Shown here: positions 8,373 through 16,859 of the stretch, in pieces | Numbering within the stretch: position 1 is the stretch's first letter | Layout: each line of letters starts with the position of its first letter | From: Claveliimonas sp034178805 | Lineage (GTDB): Bacteria; Bacillota; Clostridia; Lachnospirales; Lachnospiraceae | Direction: 5' to 3' | DNA length: 64,000 nt | Assembly (NCBI RefSeq): GCF_050314255.1 | Contig: NZ_JBNPMZ010000003.1 | Span: 62,001-126,000 of the forward strand | The notes under the pieces: generated by a model | What the model was told of the DNA's origin: nothing | What the model saw: only the letters and a program-made list of their open reading frames with translations | Databases searched by the model: none | Position numbers and translations under genes: made by a program

Positions 8373-8912
8373 CTATTTCTGTTCTTTTCTCCATTCCCGG
8401 GCTGCATCTTTCAGCTCCTCCATAAACTGAGCCTTTGCCGGTCCGTACTTGGACGGCTCATCTGCATATTGGGAAATCAGTTTCCGCTTAAGCGCAATAT
8501 ATGCCTCCCTGGCTTCAGCGTTCGCTGTACAGTAATCCCTTAAATTAATATAGTCATTCCATTTCTTCGTATCCTTTAATACCACATGGATATGACATGC
8601 GCGTTCTGTCGTTCCCGGATTATCCTTATAAAACTCTCTCTGCCCTGTAATAACCTCTCCTGAATAATGGATACCAAGTTTTTCCAGGTCATCCACATAT
8701 GGAAGCACATCTTCCAGATTGTTCACAGCAACCGCTATATCGATCAACGGTTTTGAGTACATCCCCGGAATAGCAGTGCTGCCCACATGCTGTACATCCA
8801 CCGCATCCTTCATCACACTTTTCAAAACGTCTACCATCTCCTGACCGAGAACTGCCCAATTCGGATCATATTCCTCCATCTGAAGTTTTCCATCTTCTAC
8901 ACCAAGTCCCAT
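8373..8912 (-). CDS. GrpB family protein (UPF0157, nucleotidyltransferase fold)
   Basis: The hallmark QHVGSTAIPGMYSKPLIDI places this 179-aa protein in the GrpB/UPF0157 family, whose fold is that of nucleotidyltransferases with a GS and D-x-D-like active site. The function of the family is poorly defined; a related domain is fused to dephospho-CoA kinase in some actinobacteria. The ATG at 8912 has AGGAGG 8 nt upstream and is preferred to an in-frame start at 8942. Its stop lies 10 nt before the NRPS start, so the two are almost certainly cotranscribed. Whether it tailors the NRPS product or is a passenger cannot be told from sequence. Confidence 0.85.
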   Translation of the reverse strand: MGLGVEDGKLQMEEYDPNWAVLGQEMVDVLKSVMKDAVDVQHVGSTAIPGMYSKPLIDIAVAVNNLEDVLPYVDDLEKLGIHYSGEVITGQREFYKDNPGTTERACHIHVVLKDTKKWNDYINLRDYCTANAEAREAYIALKRKLISQYADEPSKYGPAKAQFMEELKDAAREWRKEQK

Positions 8913-8954
8913 TGTATCTTCCTCCTTTTTTGTATTTACCATCCGAAACCTCTA

Positions 8955-10271
8955 TTAGTGATTCCGGATAAACTTCATCCACGCCTTGATTTCTTTTTCT
9001 TTTCCGTTGTCACTCGCCTCATAGAACCGCGTATCTTTTATTTCTTCAGGAAGATACTGCTGCTCTACAAAATGATTTGGATAGTCATGAGCATATTTAT
9101 ATCCGATTCCATGTCCCAGATTTTTTGATCCGCCGTAATGAGCGTCCTGAAGGTGAGCGGGAACCGTTGTCTTATAGTTTTTTACATTTTCCATGGCCGC
9201 TGAAATGGCATTTACTGCCGAGTTGCTCTTGGGTGCCGTTGCTACGTAGAGCACTGCCTGCGACAGTATAATCTGGGCTTCGGGCATTCCTACCCGCTCA
9301 ACGGCCTGAGCTGCCGACACAGCTACTGTAAGCGCCATGGGATCTGCATTTCCCACATCCTCTGAGGCACAGATCATAATCCTGCGGGCGATGAACTTGA
9401 TATCCTCCCCGGCATACAGCATTTTTGCCAGATAGTACACCGCAGCATCCGGATCGGATCCCCGCATGCTTTTGATAAATGCGGAAATGGTATCATAATG
9501 GTTGTCACCTGTTTTGTCGTAACGGACTACCCGCTTCTGGATACATTCGCTGGCCACATCCAGCGTCAGGTGTATCTTTCCATCTGCACTCCTCTCCGTA
9601 GTGAGAATGCCAAGTTCCACTGCGTTCAATGCATTTCTGGCATCTCCACCGGCAATGTCGGCCAGAAATTCCAGCGCATCCTCATCGATTACCGCCCGGT
9701 AGCTTCCCATCCCTTTCTCTGTATCATAAACCGCGCGCTTCAAAAGCACTTTAATATCCTCTTTATCCAGAGGATGCAGCTCAAAAATGCTGGAACGGGA
9801 AATGAGAGCCCCATTCACCTCAAAATATGGATTTTCCGTGGTTGCTCCAATCAGGATAATCGTTCCGTCTTCCACAAACGGCAGAAGATAATCCTGCTGC
9901 CCCTTATTGAAACGGTGAATCTCATCTACAAAGAGGATCGTCTTCTTTCCATACATTCCCTGCAGTTCTTTTGCCTTTTTCACCACTTCTTCCATATCCT
10001 TCTTGCCCGCCACCGTCGCATTGATCTGTGTAAATTCCGCGCTGGTGGTATTGGCAATCACCTTCGCCAAAGTGGTCTTTCCTGTTCCCGGAGGACCGTA
10101 GAAAATGATCGAGCTTATTTTATCTGCTTTTATGGCACGATATAAAAGCTTGTCCTTTCCTATAATATGCTGCTGCCCCACCACTTCATCCAGCGTGGTC
10201 GGACGGAGTCTGGAAGCCAAAGGCGACTCCTTCTCCATATTCTGTTCCCGCATATAATCAAATAAATCCAT
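8955..10271 (-). CDS. rarA: Replication-associated recombination protein A (AAA+ ATPase)
   Basis: Clamp-loader-like AAA+ ATPase that acts at stalled replication forks. Walker A GPPGTGKTT is at about residues 59-67, Walker B is FVDEIHRF, sensor 1 is GATTENP, and the C-terminal tetramerisation region includes NAVNAIS and DAHYGGSKNLGHG. Length (438 aa) is normal. The start at 10271 (MDLFDYMRE) matches the usual N-terminus, with GGTGAGG just upstream; an earlier in-frame ATG at 10304 is less likely. The gene is 42 nt upstream of grpB and 45 nt downstream of tcdA, so a long transcript is possible. Confidence 0.95.
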   Translation of the reverse strand: MDLFDYMREQNMEKESPLASRLRPTTLDEVVGQQHIIGKDKLLYRAIKADKISSIIFYGPPGTGKTTLAKVIANTTSAEFTQINATVAGKKDMEEVVKKAKELQGMYGKKTILFVDEIHRFNKGQQDYLLPFVEDGTIILIGATTENPYFEVNGALISRSSIFELHPLDKEDIKVLLKRAVYDTEKGMGSYRAVIDEDALEFLADIAGGDARNALNAVELGILTTERSADGKIHLTLDVASECIQKRVVRYDKTGDNHYDTISAFIKSMRGSDPDAAVYYLAKMLYAGEDIKFIARRIMICASEDVGNADPMALTVAVSAAQAVERVGMPEAQIILSQAVLYVATAPKSNSAVNAISAAMENVKNYKTTVPAHLQDAHYGGSKNLGHGIGYKYAHDYPNHFVEQQYLPEEIKDTRFYEASDNGKEKEIKAWMKFIRNH

Positions 10272-10316
10272 TTCCTCACCTGTCCTGTTTCTTTTCAAAA
10301 TCACATCTGTCCAAAA

Positions 10317-11033
10317 CTATTTCAGAAGATCCCGCACTGTTTCTCCTGCAATAAGAAGACCTGCCACCGGAGGCACGAAAGAAATACTTCCCGGGACCGA
10401 TCTGCGGCTTCCCTTGTCTTCTCCTGTATCTCTCCCGGAAATATCCACAGGTTTTTCCTTAGAATATAATACTTTCAAATGATAAATCCCTCTTGCCTTC
10501 AGCTCCCTGCGCATAACCTTGCACAAAGGGCAGACCGAGGTTTTGCTGATATCCGTAATTTCAAATAATTCTCCGTGAAGCTTATTGCCGGTTCCCATGC
10601 TGCTGATCATGGGAATCCCCCGCTTTTTCGCCTCCTCCACCACAACCAGTTTGGCTGTGACGGTATCGATTGCATCAATAATATAATCTATTTTCTCTTC
10701 AAATAACTGTTCCACATTATCCGGCAGCACGAACATCTCATAGGTTTTCACCTGAATTTCCGGACAAATGTCCGCAATCCGCTTCTCCATTACCTTTGTT
10801 TTATACTGGCCTACCGTACTGTGATAGGCGATAGACTGGCGGTTAATATTGGTAAGTGATACCGTGTCGTTATCCACCAGTATCAGCCTTCCAACGCCGC
10901 AGCGGGCCAGCGCCTCGATACAGTGTGAGCCGACACCACCCACTCCCAGCACCATCACTGTGGCACTTTTTAATTTTTCAATTCCTTCTTCCTCCAATAA
11001 AAGCTCTGTTCTTGAAAATTCATTTATCATCAT
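10317..11033 (-). CDS. tcdA: tRNA threonylcarbamoyladenosine dehydratase (ThiF/E1-like)
   Basis: An E1/ThiF/MoeB-type adenylating enzyme of 238 aa that cyclises t6A37 in tRNA to ct6A. The nucleotide-binding GVGGVGSHCIEALARCGVG lies near the N-terminus, followed by LVDNDTVSLTNINRQ and the DAIDTVTAK segment typical of the TcdA/YgdL subgroup. A CPLC pair follows at about residue 175. The ATG at 11033 is preferred (AAGAAG upstream) over a more distal start at 11069, which would overlap the deacetylase gene end. The next gene upstream, the deacetylase, ends 32 nt away. Confidence 0.9.
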   Translation of the reverse strand: MMINEFSRTELLLEEEGIEKLKSATVMVLGVGGVGSHCIEALARCGVGRLILVDNDTVSLTNINRQSIAYHSTVGQYKTKVMEKRIADICPEIQVKTYEMFVLPDNVEQLFEEKIDYIIDAIDTVTAKLVVVEEAKKRGIPMISSMGTGNKLHGELFEITDISKTSVCPLCKVMRRELKARGIYHLKVLYSKEKPVDISGRDTGEDKGSRRSVPGSISFVPPVAGLLIAGETVRDLLK

Positions 11034-11065
11034 ACAAACTTCTTTCTTACAAATTATGTAACAGT

Positions 11066-11830
11066 TCAATTTAAAATCAGCTCATCCACGGTTACAAATT
11101 CATATCCTTTTTCCTGCAGAATATCAATAACCCGAAGAGCGGCATCCACCGAGCTGTCATAGCAGTCATGCAATAAAATAATATCATTTTCCCCGGTTTC
11201 CGTCACTACTTTATTCACAATTTCATCCGCATTCTTTGTTGTCCAGTCCAGAGGATCCACGCTCCACATGACCGGAAGCACATCCATCTCCATCTCCAAT
11301 TCTCTCTGCCAGGATCCAAAAGGAGGACGCATAAACTCCGGACATGTTCCGGTAATCTTTTCTATCACCTGGTTTGCCTCTTCTATTTCCCTGTATGCTG
11401 TCTCATTACTCACCCTGGATATTTCCACATGATGATAAGTATGGTTGCCGATCAGATGTCCTTCCTCGTCAATGCGCTTCACAATTTCCGGATACCTTTC
11501 TGCATTTTCTCCGATCAGGAAAAAAGTAGCCTTCACTCCCCGTTCTTTGAGTCCGTCCAAAAGTCTGGGGGTACAGGCAGCACTGGGTCCATCGTCGAAA
11601 GTCAGCGCAATCTGAGGCTTTTCCATTGTCACCGAGGCACTCACATAAGAAACCGCCTCCCTGGTCTGAGCCGGAGTAAGCTGTTTTTCCTTTTTTACTA
11701 TATCCTGCCTGAAAAATCCACCGTCCCCGATTCCTCCCTGTATTTTCGCAGACAAAACGACCAGTATTCCCAAAGCAAATATTCGTATCCATTTTGTTCT
11801 ATTTTTACAGGTTCTTTCCAAATGCCACAT
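11066..11830 (-). CDS. Polysaccharide deacetylase (NodB domain), membrane-anchored
   Basis: Carbohydrate esterase 4 enzyme. It has an N-terminal basic stretch and one membrane segment (IRIFALGILVVLSA), then the NodB domain with TFDDGPS (metal Asp), NHTYHH (metal His pair), RPPFG and a late LLHDC. It probably deacetylates cell-wall glycan outside the membrane, as PdaA/PgdA relatives do. The start is ambiguous: ATG at 11830 (AGGG 9 nt upstream) or TTG at 11857; both give the same domain layout. It is divergent from the MATE gene, and the 220-nt gap between them carries the MATE promoter. Confidence 0.87.
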   Translation of the reverse strand: MWHLERTCKNRTKWIRIFALGILVVLSAKIQGGIGDGGFFRQDIVKKEKQLTPAQTREAVSYVSASVTMEKPQIALTFDDGPSAACTPRLLDGLKERGVKATFFLIGENAERYPEIVKRIDEEGHLIGNHTYHHVEISRVSNETAYREIEEANQVIEKITGTCPEFMRPPFGSWQRELEMEMDVLPVMWSVDPLDWTTKNADEIVNKVVTETGENDIILLHDCYDSSVDAALRVIDILQEKGYEFVTVDELILN

Positions 11831-11946
11831 TTTTTCATACCCTATACGCTCAATCAACTATGATACCTACGGATTGTTCCGTGCTTTGCACTCCCACAAT
11901 CCTGGTATCCTATTATATGAAAATAACAAATCTCATATGTTGCACG

Positions 11947-11975
11947 TTGCATTATAAATTGGGGAATGTTATAAT
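11947..11975 (+). promoter_or_regulatory. Promoter for the MATE transporter gene
   Basis: TTGCAT (11947-11952), 17 nt, TATAAT (11970-11975). The -10 box is perfect, the -35 only moderate. The distance to the start at 12050 leaves a 5' leader of about 65 nt with no evident riboswitch. Confidence 0.55.
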
Positions 11976-12049
11976 GAAAAACGTTGTGTGAAAACGAAAA
12001 ATAAAATGTAAAACTACGAAAGACAAATGAAATCAATGGAGGAATTCTG

Positions 12050-13414
12050 ATGACCGAAACGACAATGCAGGAAAATAAGATGGGGGTAATGCCTGTCCCC
12101 AAACTTTTAATCACCATGTCACTTCCCATGATGATTTCCATGCTGGTACAGGCTCTTTATAATATCGTAGACAGTATGTTCGTTGCCAAACTAAGCGAAG
12201 AAGCCCTGACAGCGGTATCTCTGGCTTTCCCTGTTCAGAACCTGATGATTGCTGTAGCTGCCGGCACCGGAGTAGGTATCAATGCGTTATTGTCCCGCAA
12301 TTTGGGTGAAAAGAACTTTGAGGGAGCGAATAATGCTGCGAAAAACGGTATTTTTCTAGGATTAATGAGCTGTCTGCTATTTGCCCTAATCGGCGGATTG
12401 AGCGCTCATACATTTTTCCGGGCGCAGACCGATAACCCGGTAATCTTAACCTATGGAACGCAGTATATGACCATCATCTGCGTGATATCCGTCGGAATTT
12501 TTATGCAGGTTACTTTTGAGCGGCTGATGCAGTCTACCGGAAAGACCATTTACAATATGATCAGCCAGGGAACCGGAGCCATTGTGAACATTATCCTGGA
12601 TCCGATTCTTATCTTTGGATTATTCGGTCTTCCCAGGCTGGAAGTCGCCGGTGCAGCTATCGCTACCATTATCGGTCAGCTGGTTGCTGTCAGCATTTCC
12701 TTTTATTTTAATCTGACAAGAAATAAAGAGATCAACATTAACATGATGCATTTTCGTCCTCACGCCAGGACGATCGCAGCCATTTATGCAGTGGGCGTTC
12801 CATCCATCATCATGCAGGCAATCGGTTCCGTCATGACCTTTGGTATGAACAAAATACTCCTGATGTTCTCTTCCACTGCGGCAGCCGTATTCGGTGTATA
12901 TTTCAAGCTGCAGAGCTTCATTTTCATGCCGGTATTCGGACTGAATAATGGTATGATTCCGATCATCGCCTATAACTACGGTGCGAGAAACAAAAAAAGG
13001 ATCACACAAACGATCTGGCTGAGTGTAGTGATTGCCGTAAGCCTGATGCTGGTAGGGCTGGTCATCTTCCAGACCATGCCGGAATTCCTGCTTCGCACTC
13101 TATTCGATGCCTCAGATCACATGGTAGAGATCGGAGTCCCGGCACTGCGCATCATTTCCTTAAGCTTTTTATTTGCCGGATTCTGTATCGTGGCAGGTTC
13201 CGTATTCCAGGCTTTGGGAAATGGAGTTTACAGTCTGATCGTATCTGCGGCAAGACAATTATTTGTTATCCTTCCGGTAGCATACATCTTTGCCCGGGTA
13301 TTCGGACTTCACATGGTATGGTGGTCCATTGCCATCGCAGAGATTGTCTCCCTGACATTCTCCTCACTTCTGCTTCGCAGGATATATGTAAAGAAAATAA
13401 AACCATTGCCATAA
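12050..13414 (+). CDS. MATE family efflux transporter
   Basis: A 454-aa polytopic membrane protein with about 12 helices in two homologous halves. Typical MATE segments include PMMISMLVQALYNIVDSMFV near the N-terminus, NAVSLAFP-like helices, GTGAIVNIILDPIL in the middle and PIIAYNYGARN in the second half. Family members export cationic drugs or metabolites using Na+ or H+. GGAGG lies 7 nt before the ATG. It is transcribed alone on the plus strand and closed by a strong hairpin at 13431-13482. Substrate unknown; a second MATE gene is at 57449. Confidence 0.92.
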   Translation: MTETTMQENKMGVMPVPKLLITMSLPMMISMLVQALYNIVDSMFVAKLSEEALTAVSLAFPVQNLMIAVAAGTGVGINALLSRNLGEKNFEGANNAAKNGIFLGLMSCLLFALIGGLSAHTFFRAQTDNPVILTYGTQYMTIICVISVGIFMQVTFERLMQSTGKTIYNMISQGTGAIVNIILDPILIFGLFGLPRLEVAGAAIATIIGQLVAVSISFYFNLTRNKEININMMHFRPHARTIAAIYAVGVPSIIMQAIGSVMTFGMNKILLMFSSTAAAVFGVYFKLQSFIFMPVFGLNNGMIPIIAYNYGARNKKRITQTIWLSVVIAVSLMLVGLVIFQTMPEFLLRTLFDASDHMVEIGVPALRIISLSFLFAGFCIVAGSVFQALGNGVYSLIVSAARQLFVILPVAYIFARVFGLHMVWWSIAIAEIVSLTFSSLLLRRIYVKKIKPLP

Positions 13415-13430
13415 ACTCAAAGTTATCATA

Positions 13431-13482
13431 AAAACCAGGCGACTACTGCTATCCGATGGCAGTAGCCTCCTGGTTTTCTTTT
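13431..13482. terminator. Terminator shared by MATE (+) and XRE-Uma2 (-) genes
   Basis: AAAACCAGG...CCTGGTTTT with an inner ACTACTGC/GGCAGTAG stem and T-rich tail TTTTCTTTT on the plus strand; A-rich on the other side, so it may work in both directions between convergent genes. Confidence 0.75.
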
Positions 13483-14257
13483 ATACCGGTATTGATTCCA
13501 GTACCTGTGACAACTCGGCAAAGTTAATCTCAAGTCTTCCATCATAGATACGAACCGGCACTTTATCATGAAAGGAATAAATGAGTGGAATCGGATCTTC
13601 TTCAAAGAAGTAAGTTACTACTTTCCTCTTCTGCAGATCAACTATCCAGTATTCTCTCACACCTGCTTCCATGTATTTTATCATTTTCTTTGTATAATCC
13701 ATCTTTCTTGTTGATGTTGAAGTAATCTCTATCACCAGGTCAGGTGCTCCATAAAGTCCCTGCTTTAGCAACCGTTCTTTTCTGCATGTCACAACAAGAT
13801 CCGGCTGAACTATCGTCCTGTCATCACAGTCCAGCTGTACGTCAAAGGGCGCCGGGATCACCAAACAACCTCCCTGATTTTCCCTGATGAACAATTCAAA
13901 CAAAAACGCCAGTTTCATCACAAGAATCTGATGACCGGTCTGTGGCGCTTCCATGAAAATAAGTTCCCCGTCTATCAGTTCAGCCCTCACATCCTCCGGC
14001 AATCCCCGATAATCTCCTATGGTATACGTGTTTTTCTTTTCGTAAGCCATACTTGTTTCACGGGTTTTATTCAATTCTTCGGTTTCATTGTCCAGCAAAA
14101 CTCTCTCCAGTGCCATTTTCGTATCGTATTGTGGTGATTTTATCTCTCCGCTCAATATTTTTTTAATCGTTTCCACCGGCACCCCGGAAAGCTCCGCAAG
14201 TTCTTCTGTAGTAATCCCCTTTTCTTCTTTTTTTTGTTTCAGAATATCAACTATCAT
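13481..14257 (-). CDS. XRE-type HTH fused to a Uma2 family (DUF820) restriction-like nuclease
   Basis: Residues about 1-60 form a helix-turn-helix (ITTEELAELSGVPVETIKKILSGE). Residues about 85-255 are a Uma2 domain, a PD-(D/E)XK-fold family: ELIDGELIFMEAP, the acidic PDLVVTC and APDLVIEITS, and YWIVD. Family members are mostly of unknown function and are abundant in cyanobacteria and some Firmicutes. The N-terminal HTH suggests DNA targeting or autoregulation. AGGAG is 9 nt before the ATG. Downstream it faces the MATE gene; upstream lies a decayed rpn fragment, making this a small nuclease-rich accessory patch. Confidence 0.85.
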   Translation of the reverse strand: MIVDILKQKKEEKGITTEELAELSGVPVETIKKILSGEIKSPQYDTKMALERVLLDNETEELNKTRETSMAYEKKNTYTIGDYRGLPEDVRAELIDGELIFMEAPQTGHQILVMKLAFLFELFIRENQGGCLVIPAPFDVQLDCDDRTIVQPDLVVTCRKERLLKQGLYGAPDLVIEITSTSTRKMDYTKKMIKYMEAGVREYWIVDLQKRKVVTYFFEEDPIPLIYSFHDKVPVRIYDGRLEINFAELSQVLESIPV

Positions 14258-14302
14258 ATAGCTTCACTCCTCACTAATGACACCACGCAGATCACACCTG
14301 AT

Positions 14303-14408
14303 TCCAGTATTGCTCAACATATTTCCACGCGTCTTCACTGGATTTGATTGCTTCTATACGCCTCTGCATGTCTTTAATCCGGTTGTTCTTACAATGACTG
14401 CTTACTTC
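14303..14408 (-). pseudogene. Remnant of a second rpn (Rpn/PD-(D/E)XK transposase-family) gene
   Basis: Positions 14305-14340 match the 3' end of the intact rpn at 16864-16900 (same codons for DAWKYVKQYW), then jump to sequence matching 17145-17213 (RIEAIKSS region), then jump to the promoter region. The first junction falls in TCTTCACTGGAT, which occurs twice in the intact gene (about 16892 and 17141), so a deletion between short direct repeats is the likely cause. No usable frame remains. Confidence 0.8.
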
Positions 14409-14615
14409 TTTCATTATACGAAAAATCGCAACAATTTACAACTTTTCTTATCTGAAATGTAAAAAATTGGATACACATGAGAGATACTCTCGATACTCTG
14501 ACCGACTACACAGTCGATTAGAAAATAAGATATCTGAGTATTATTAACCTGAATGGTCTTATCAAATTCTCAAATGAATTGAAACGATTATATCAAAAAT
14601 TTTATTTTATGTCAA
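14409..14615 (-). repeat. 207-bp direct repeat, copy 1 (rpn promoter segment)
   Basis: Nearly identical, without length change, to 17771-17977. It contains the rpn promoter (TTGTAA-17-TATAAT on the minus strand, at 14441-14413) and small hairpins around GAGAGATACTCTC and CGACTACACAGTCG. Identity stops at both ends, at the rpn remnant and at the anti-sigma gene side. Confidence 0.85.
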
Positions 14616-14680
14616 TTATTATTCATTCCCCTGCCTCTTCATTTCTGAAGAAGCAGAGGAATCTTAGTCCTTCTTGATAT

Positions 14681-15643
14681 TTAATACTGAATATCTATAT
14701 TATTAATCAAAATCGTATCATAATTAAGAAGAAAATTAACACTTTCCTCTCCATCCGCTGAACCATACTGAATATATCCCTGTGACTCACCGCAAATCTC
14801 TGCAATCATCTTATTGCTGTCCCATCCAAGACTTTCACATTCCTGAATTGCTTTATCAATCTGCCTGTCACGGATATATTCTACAATCACCTTCCGTTCA
14901 ATGTCTTCCGGTGCCTCTTCTACTTTTTGACCTCTTTCCCATATAACCAGACAATCCTTTTCTGTCTTTCCACGGTAAATGATTTCCCGGCAATATTGCG
15001 TAATCTCTTTATCAGTTTCCACCACAGTACCCTTTCTCTGAGTTGCAAATACAGCTGCCAGTCGATACATTTCAGGTACATTTCCACTCTCCCACGGAGT
15101 CACTTGCCGAAAACTGATCTCAAGCCGGACATCTTCTGTAGACTTCTCATACGCATAATCCGGTATAATCCAGTCACTGGCAGATTGAATCCCTATCTTC
15201 TTATCCGATCTCAGCTCACAATAAATATCACCATTTTTCAGCTGATAGATCTGTGTCACCTCTACCCGGTCACTCGGGATTCTGTAAATCATGTCCACGA
15301 TTCCCCAATACCCTCCGGACAGATGCTGACAGATTGAATCGGCCGCAAGAACCGCTACGAGGAGCAAAGTAAGTATAACACTCAAAATGATCTTATTTTT
15401 GCGGGTAATTCTCTTTTTCAACTTTTTCATTATTGCAACAGCTGCATCCTCCTGTTCTGCCTCAGTTTGTTCTGTCACTTCACAGCTTATCGATAATTCT
15501 TTTCCGGTGTTTTCATAAATCTTCATGCACTCCTCACACCCCCGGATATGCTCCTCAATCATCTGCATACTCTCTTCCTGCAGCATCCCATCTTCATAAA
15601 GCACAAGAAGATCCTGCACGATAGCACACTCTCTATTTTTCAT
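14681..15643 (-). CDS. Membrane anti-sigma factor with N-terminal zinc-finger (ZAS-like) domain
   Basis: The 320-aa protein begins with a short anti-sigma zinc-binding domain (EEHIRGCEECMKIYE, HxxxCxxC at about 32-39), has one membrane helix at about 85-100 (IILSVILTLLLVAVLAAD), and an extracytoplasmic C-terminal domain of about 215 aa with no family I recognise. It should hold the ECF sigma factor at the membrane and release it on an outside signal. Its ATG directly abuts the sigma stop (TAGATG), showing translational coupling. The C-terminal region is the likely sensor. Confidence 0.85.
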   Translation of the reverse strand: MKNRECAIVQDLLVLYEDGMLQEESMQMIEEHIRGCEECMKIYENTGKELSISCEVTEQTEAEQEDAAVAIMKKLKKRITRKNKIILSVILTLLLVAVLAADSICQHLSGGYWGIVDMIYRIPSDRVEVTQIYQLKNGDIYCELRSDKKIGIQSASDWIIPDYAYEKSTEDVRLEISFRQVTPWESGNVPEMYRLAAVFATQRKGTVVETDKEITQYCREIIYRGKTEKDCLVIWERGQKVEEAPEDIERKVIVEYIRDRQIDKAIQECESLGWDSNKMIAEICGESQGYIQYGSADGEESVNFLLNYDTILINNIDIQY

Positions 15644-16153
15644 CTATGGCACCTCCTTTATCAGTTCCTGAATCTTTAATTTTGCTCTGTGATAAGTCAC
15701 TCTCGCCCATCCTTCCCCGTGTCCGAATATCTCACCGATTTCCCGGTAGGAAAGATCTCCCAGCGTTCTCAGCGTAAATACTTCTTTATACGGCTCGTCC
15801 AAAATGTGAAGAATCTTATAGATGGACAGAGTTTCTTCTTTTCGGATGTACATGGCCTCCGGCACATTTCTTTCTGCATGTCCTGCTTCTCCTGCATCCA
15901 TGATACGCTCCTCCTGAATTTCCCCATTCGAGAGATGCTTCTGCTTCTTTATCCAGGACAGATATGTATTTTTTGCAATCTGACAGAGCCAGGTCTTCAA
16001 ATGGCAGTTTCCCTTAAATCTGTGTATATTTTGCAGAGCCCTGTAAAATGTCTCCTGCGTAAGCTCTTCTGCAGTCTGGGGATTCCCACTTAAAGACAGG
16101 AGAAAATAATATACATCACGATAATACAGCTTATATACATCTTCGAATTGCAA
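15644..16153 (-). CDS. ECF-type RNA polymerase sigma factor
   Basis: Sigma-70 region 2 (FEDVYKLYYRDVYYFLL, then QETFYRALQNIHRF and LKTWLCQIAKN) and region 4 (LRTLGDLSYREIGEIFGHGEGWARV) are both present in about 169 aa. The TTG at 16153 is preferred: GGGAGGTG lies 6 nt before it and the protein then starts LQFEDVY, as family members do. A GTG at 16186 is the longer alternative. It pairs with the anti-sigma factor immediately downstream. Autoregulation is usual for such pairs; the target promoters are unknown. The DUF3793 gene lies 72 nt upstream in the same direction. Confidence 0.88.
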   Translation of the reverse strand: MQFEDVYKLYYRDVYYFLLSLSGNPQTAEELTQETFYRALQNIHRFKGNCHLKTWLCQIAKNTYLSWIKKQKHLSNGEIQEERIMDAGEAGHAERNVPEAMYIRKEETLSIYKILHILDEPYKEVFTLRTLGDLSYREIGEIFGHGEGWARVTYHRAKLKIQELIKEVP

Positions 16154-16225
16154 GCATCTCACCTCCCTCTTTTCTCTTTCGTACACCTATTAGACTCCTC
16201 TGCTCACACTTCGTTACAAAGATTT

Positions 16226-16774
16226 TCATATTTTAATTAACTCTTCAATCTCTTTTCCCTCTTTCCATTGCTTATAGCATATGTCCGAACACTTTTTATA
16301 CTGTTCAAATGTCCTCTTTGCCGCCTGCACATCCCCATACACCTTCCAGTATCCGGCGAATTTATAGTTTTTTGCATGATTCTCAATGAATCCCCTCACA
16401 TCCTCCGGCGGATATCCCAGAAAAAGCCCAATCTCATGCGGAAATTCCCCGGATTGACACAGACGCATTTGAAGCCTCTCAATGCATTTTCTCATATTAT
16501 CCACAGAATAACCACATCTCCTCAGAATCCCGGCTACCTTTTCTGAGCTTAAGTCAGCCTTAAGCTTCTCCGGACGGAAAATATAGATTAAAATCCTGTT
16601 CTCAGACATAGTGAAAGGCATCACGCAGATTCCACGTGATGCCAGTCTTTGAGCCATATTATTCACTGTTTCTAAAAAAGATTCTCTGTCTGCACAGGTA
16701 CAGTTCATCAGATTTCCTGTTTTTATTCCCGCGAGCGTCGGAGCACAATACCTTACCATCATTTCATCCAGCAT
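16226..16774 (-). CDS. DUF3793 family protein
   Basis: The signatures of DUF3793 are clear: CAPTLAGIKTGNLMNC near the N-terminus, FPHEIGLFLGYPPEDVRGFI in the middle, and YWKVYGDVQAA with a C-terminal EQYKKC. The family is common in clostridia, often near iron or flavodoxin genes, but its biochemical role is not established. The start at 16774 has AGGAGG 7 nt upstream; an ATG at 16780 is too close to it. A decayed partial copy is at 17986-18110. About 182 aa; no signal peptide or membrane segment. Confidence 0.85.
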   Translation of the reverse strand: MLDEMMVRYCAPTLAGIKTGNLMNCTCADRESFLETVNNMAQRLASRGICVMPFTMSENRILIYIFRPEKLKADLSSEKVAGILRRCGYSVDNMRKCIERLQMRLCQSGEFPHEIGLFLGYPPEDVRGFIENHAKNYKFAGYWKVYGDVQAAKRTFEQYKKCSDICYKQWKEGKEIEELIKI

Positions 16775-16859
16775 AACCATACCTCCTGTGAGATATTGGT
16801 GTCCAAATGATGTACAGATTATACCCTGCTGTCAGTGTGAAAAAAGAGTACAATTTTCT

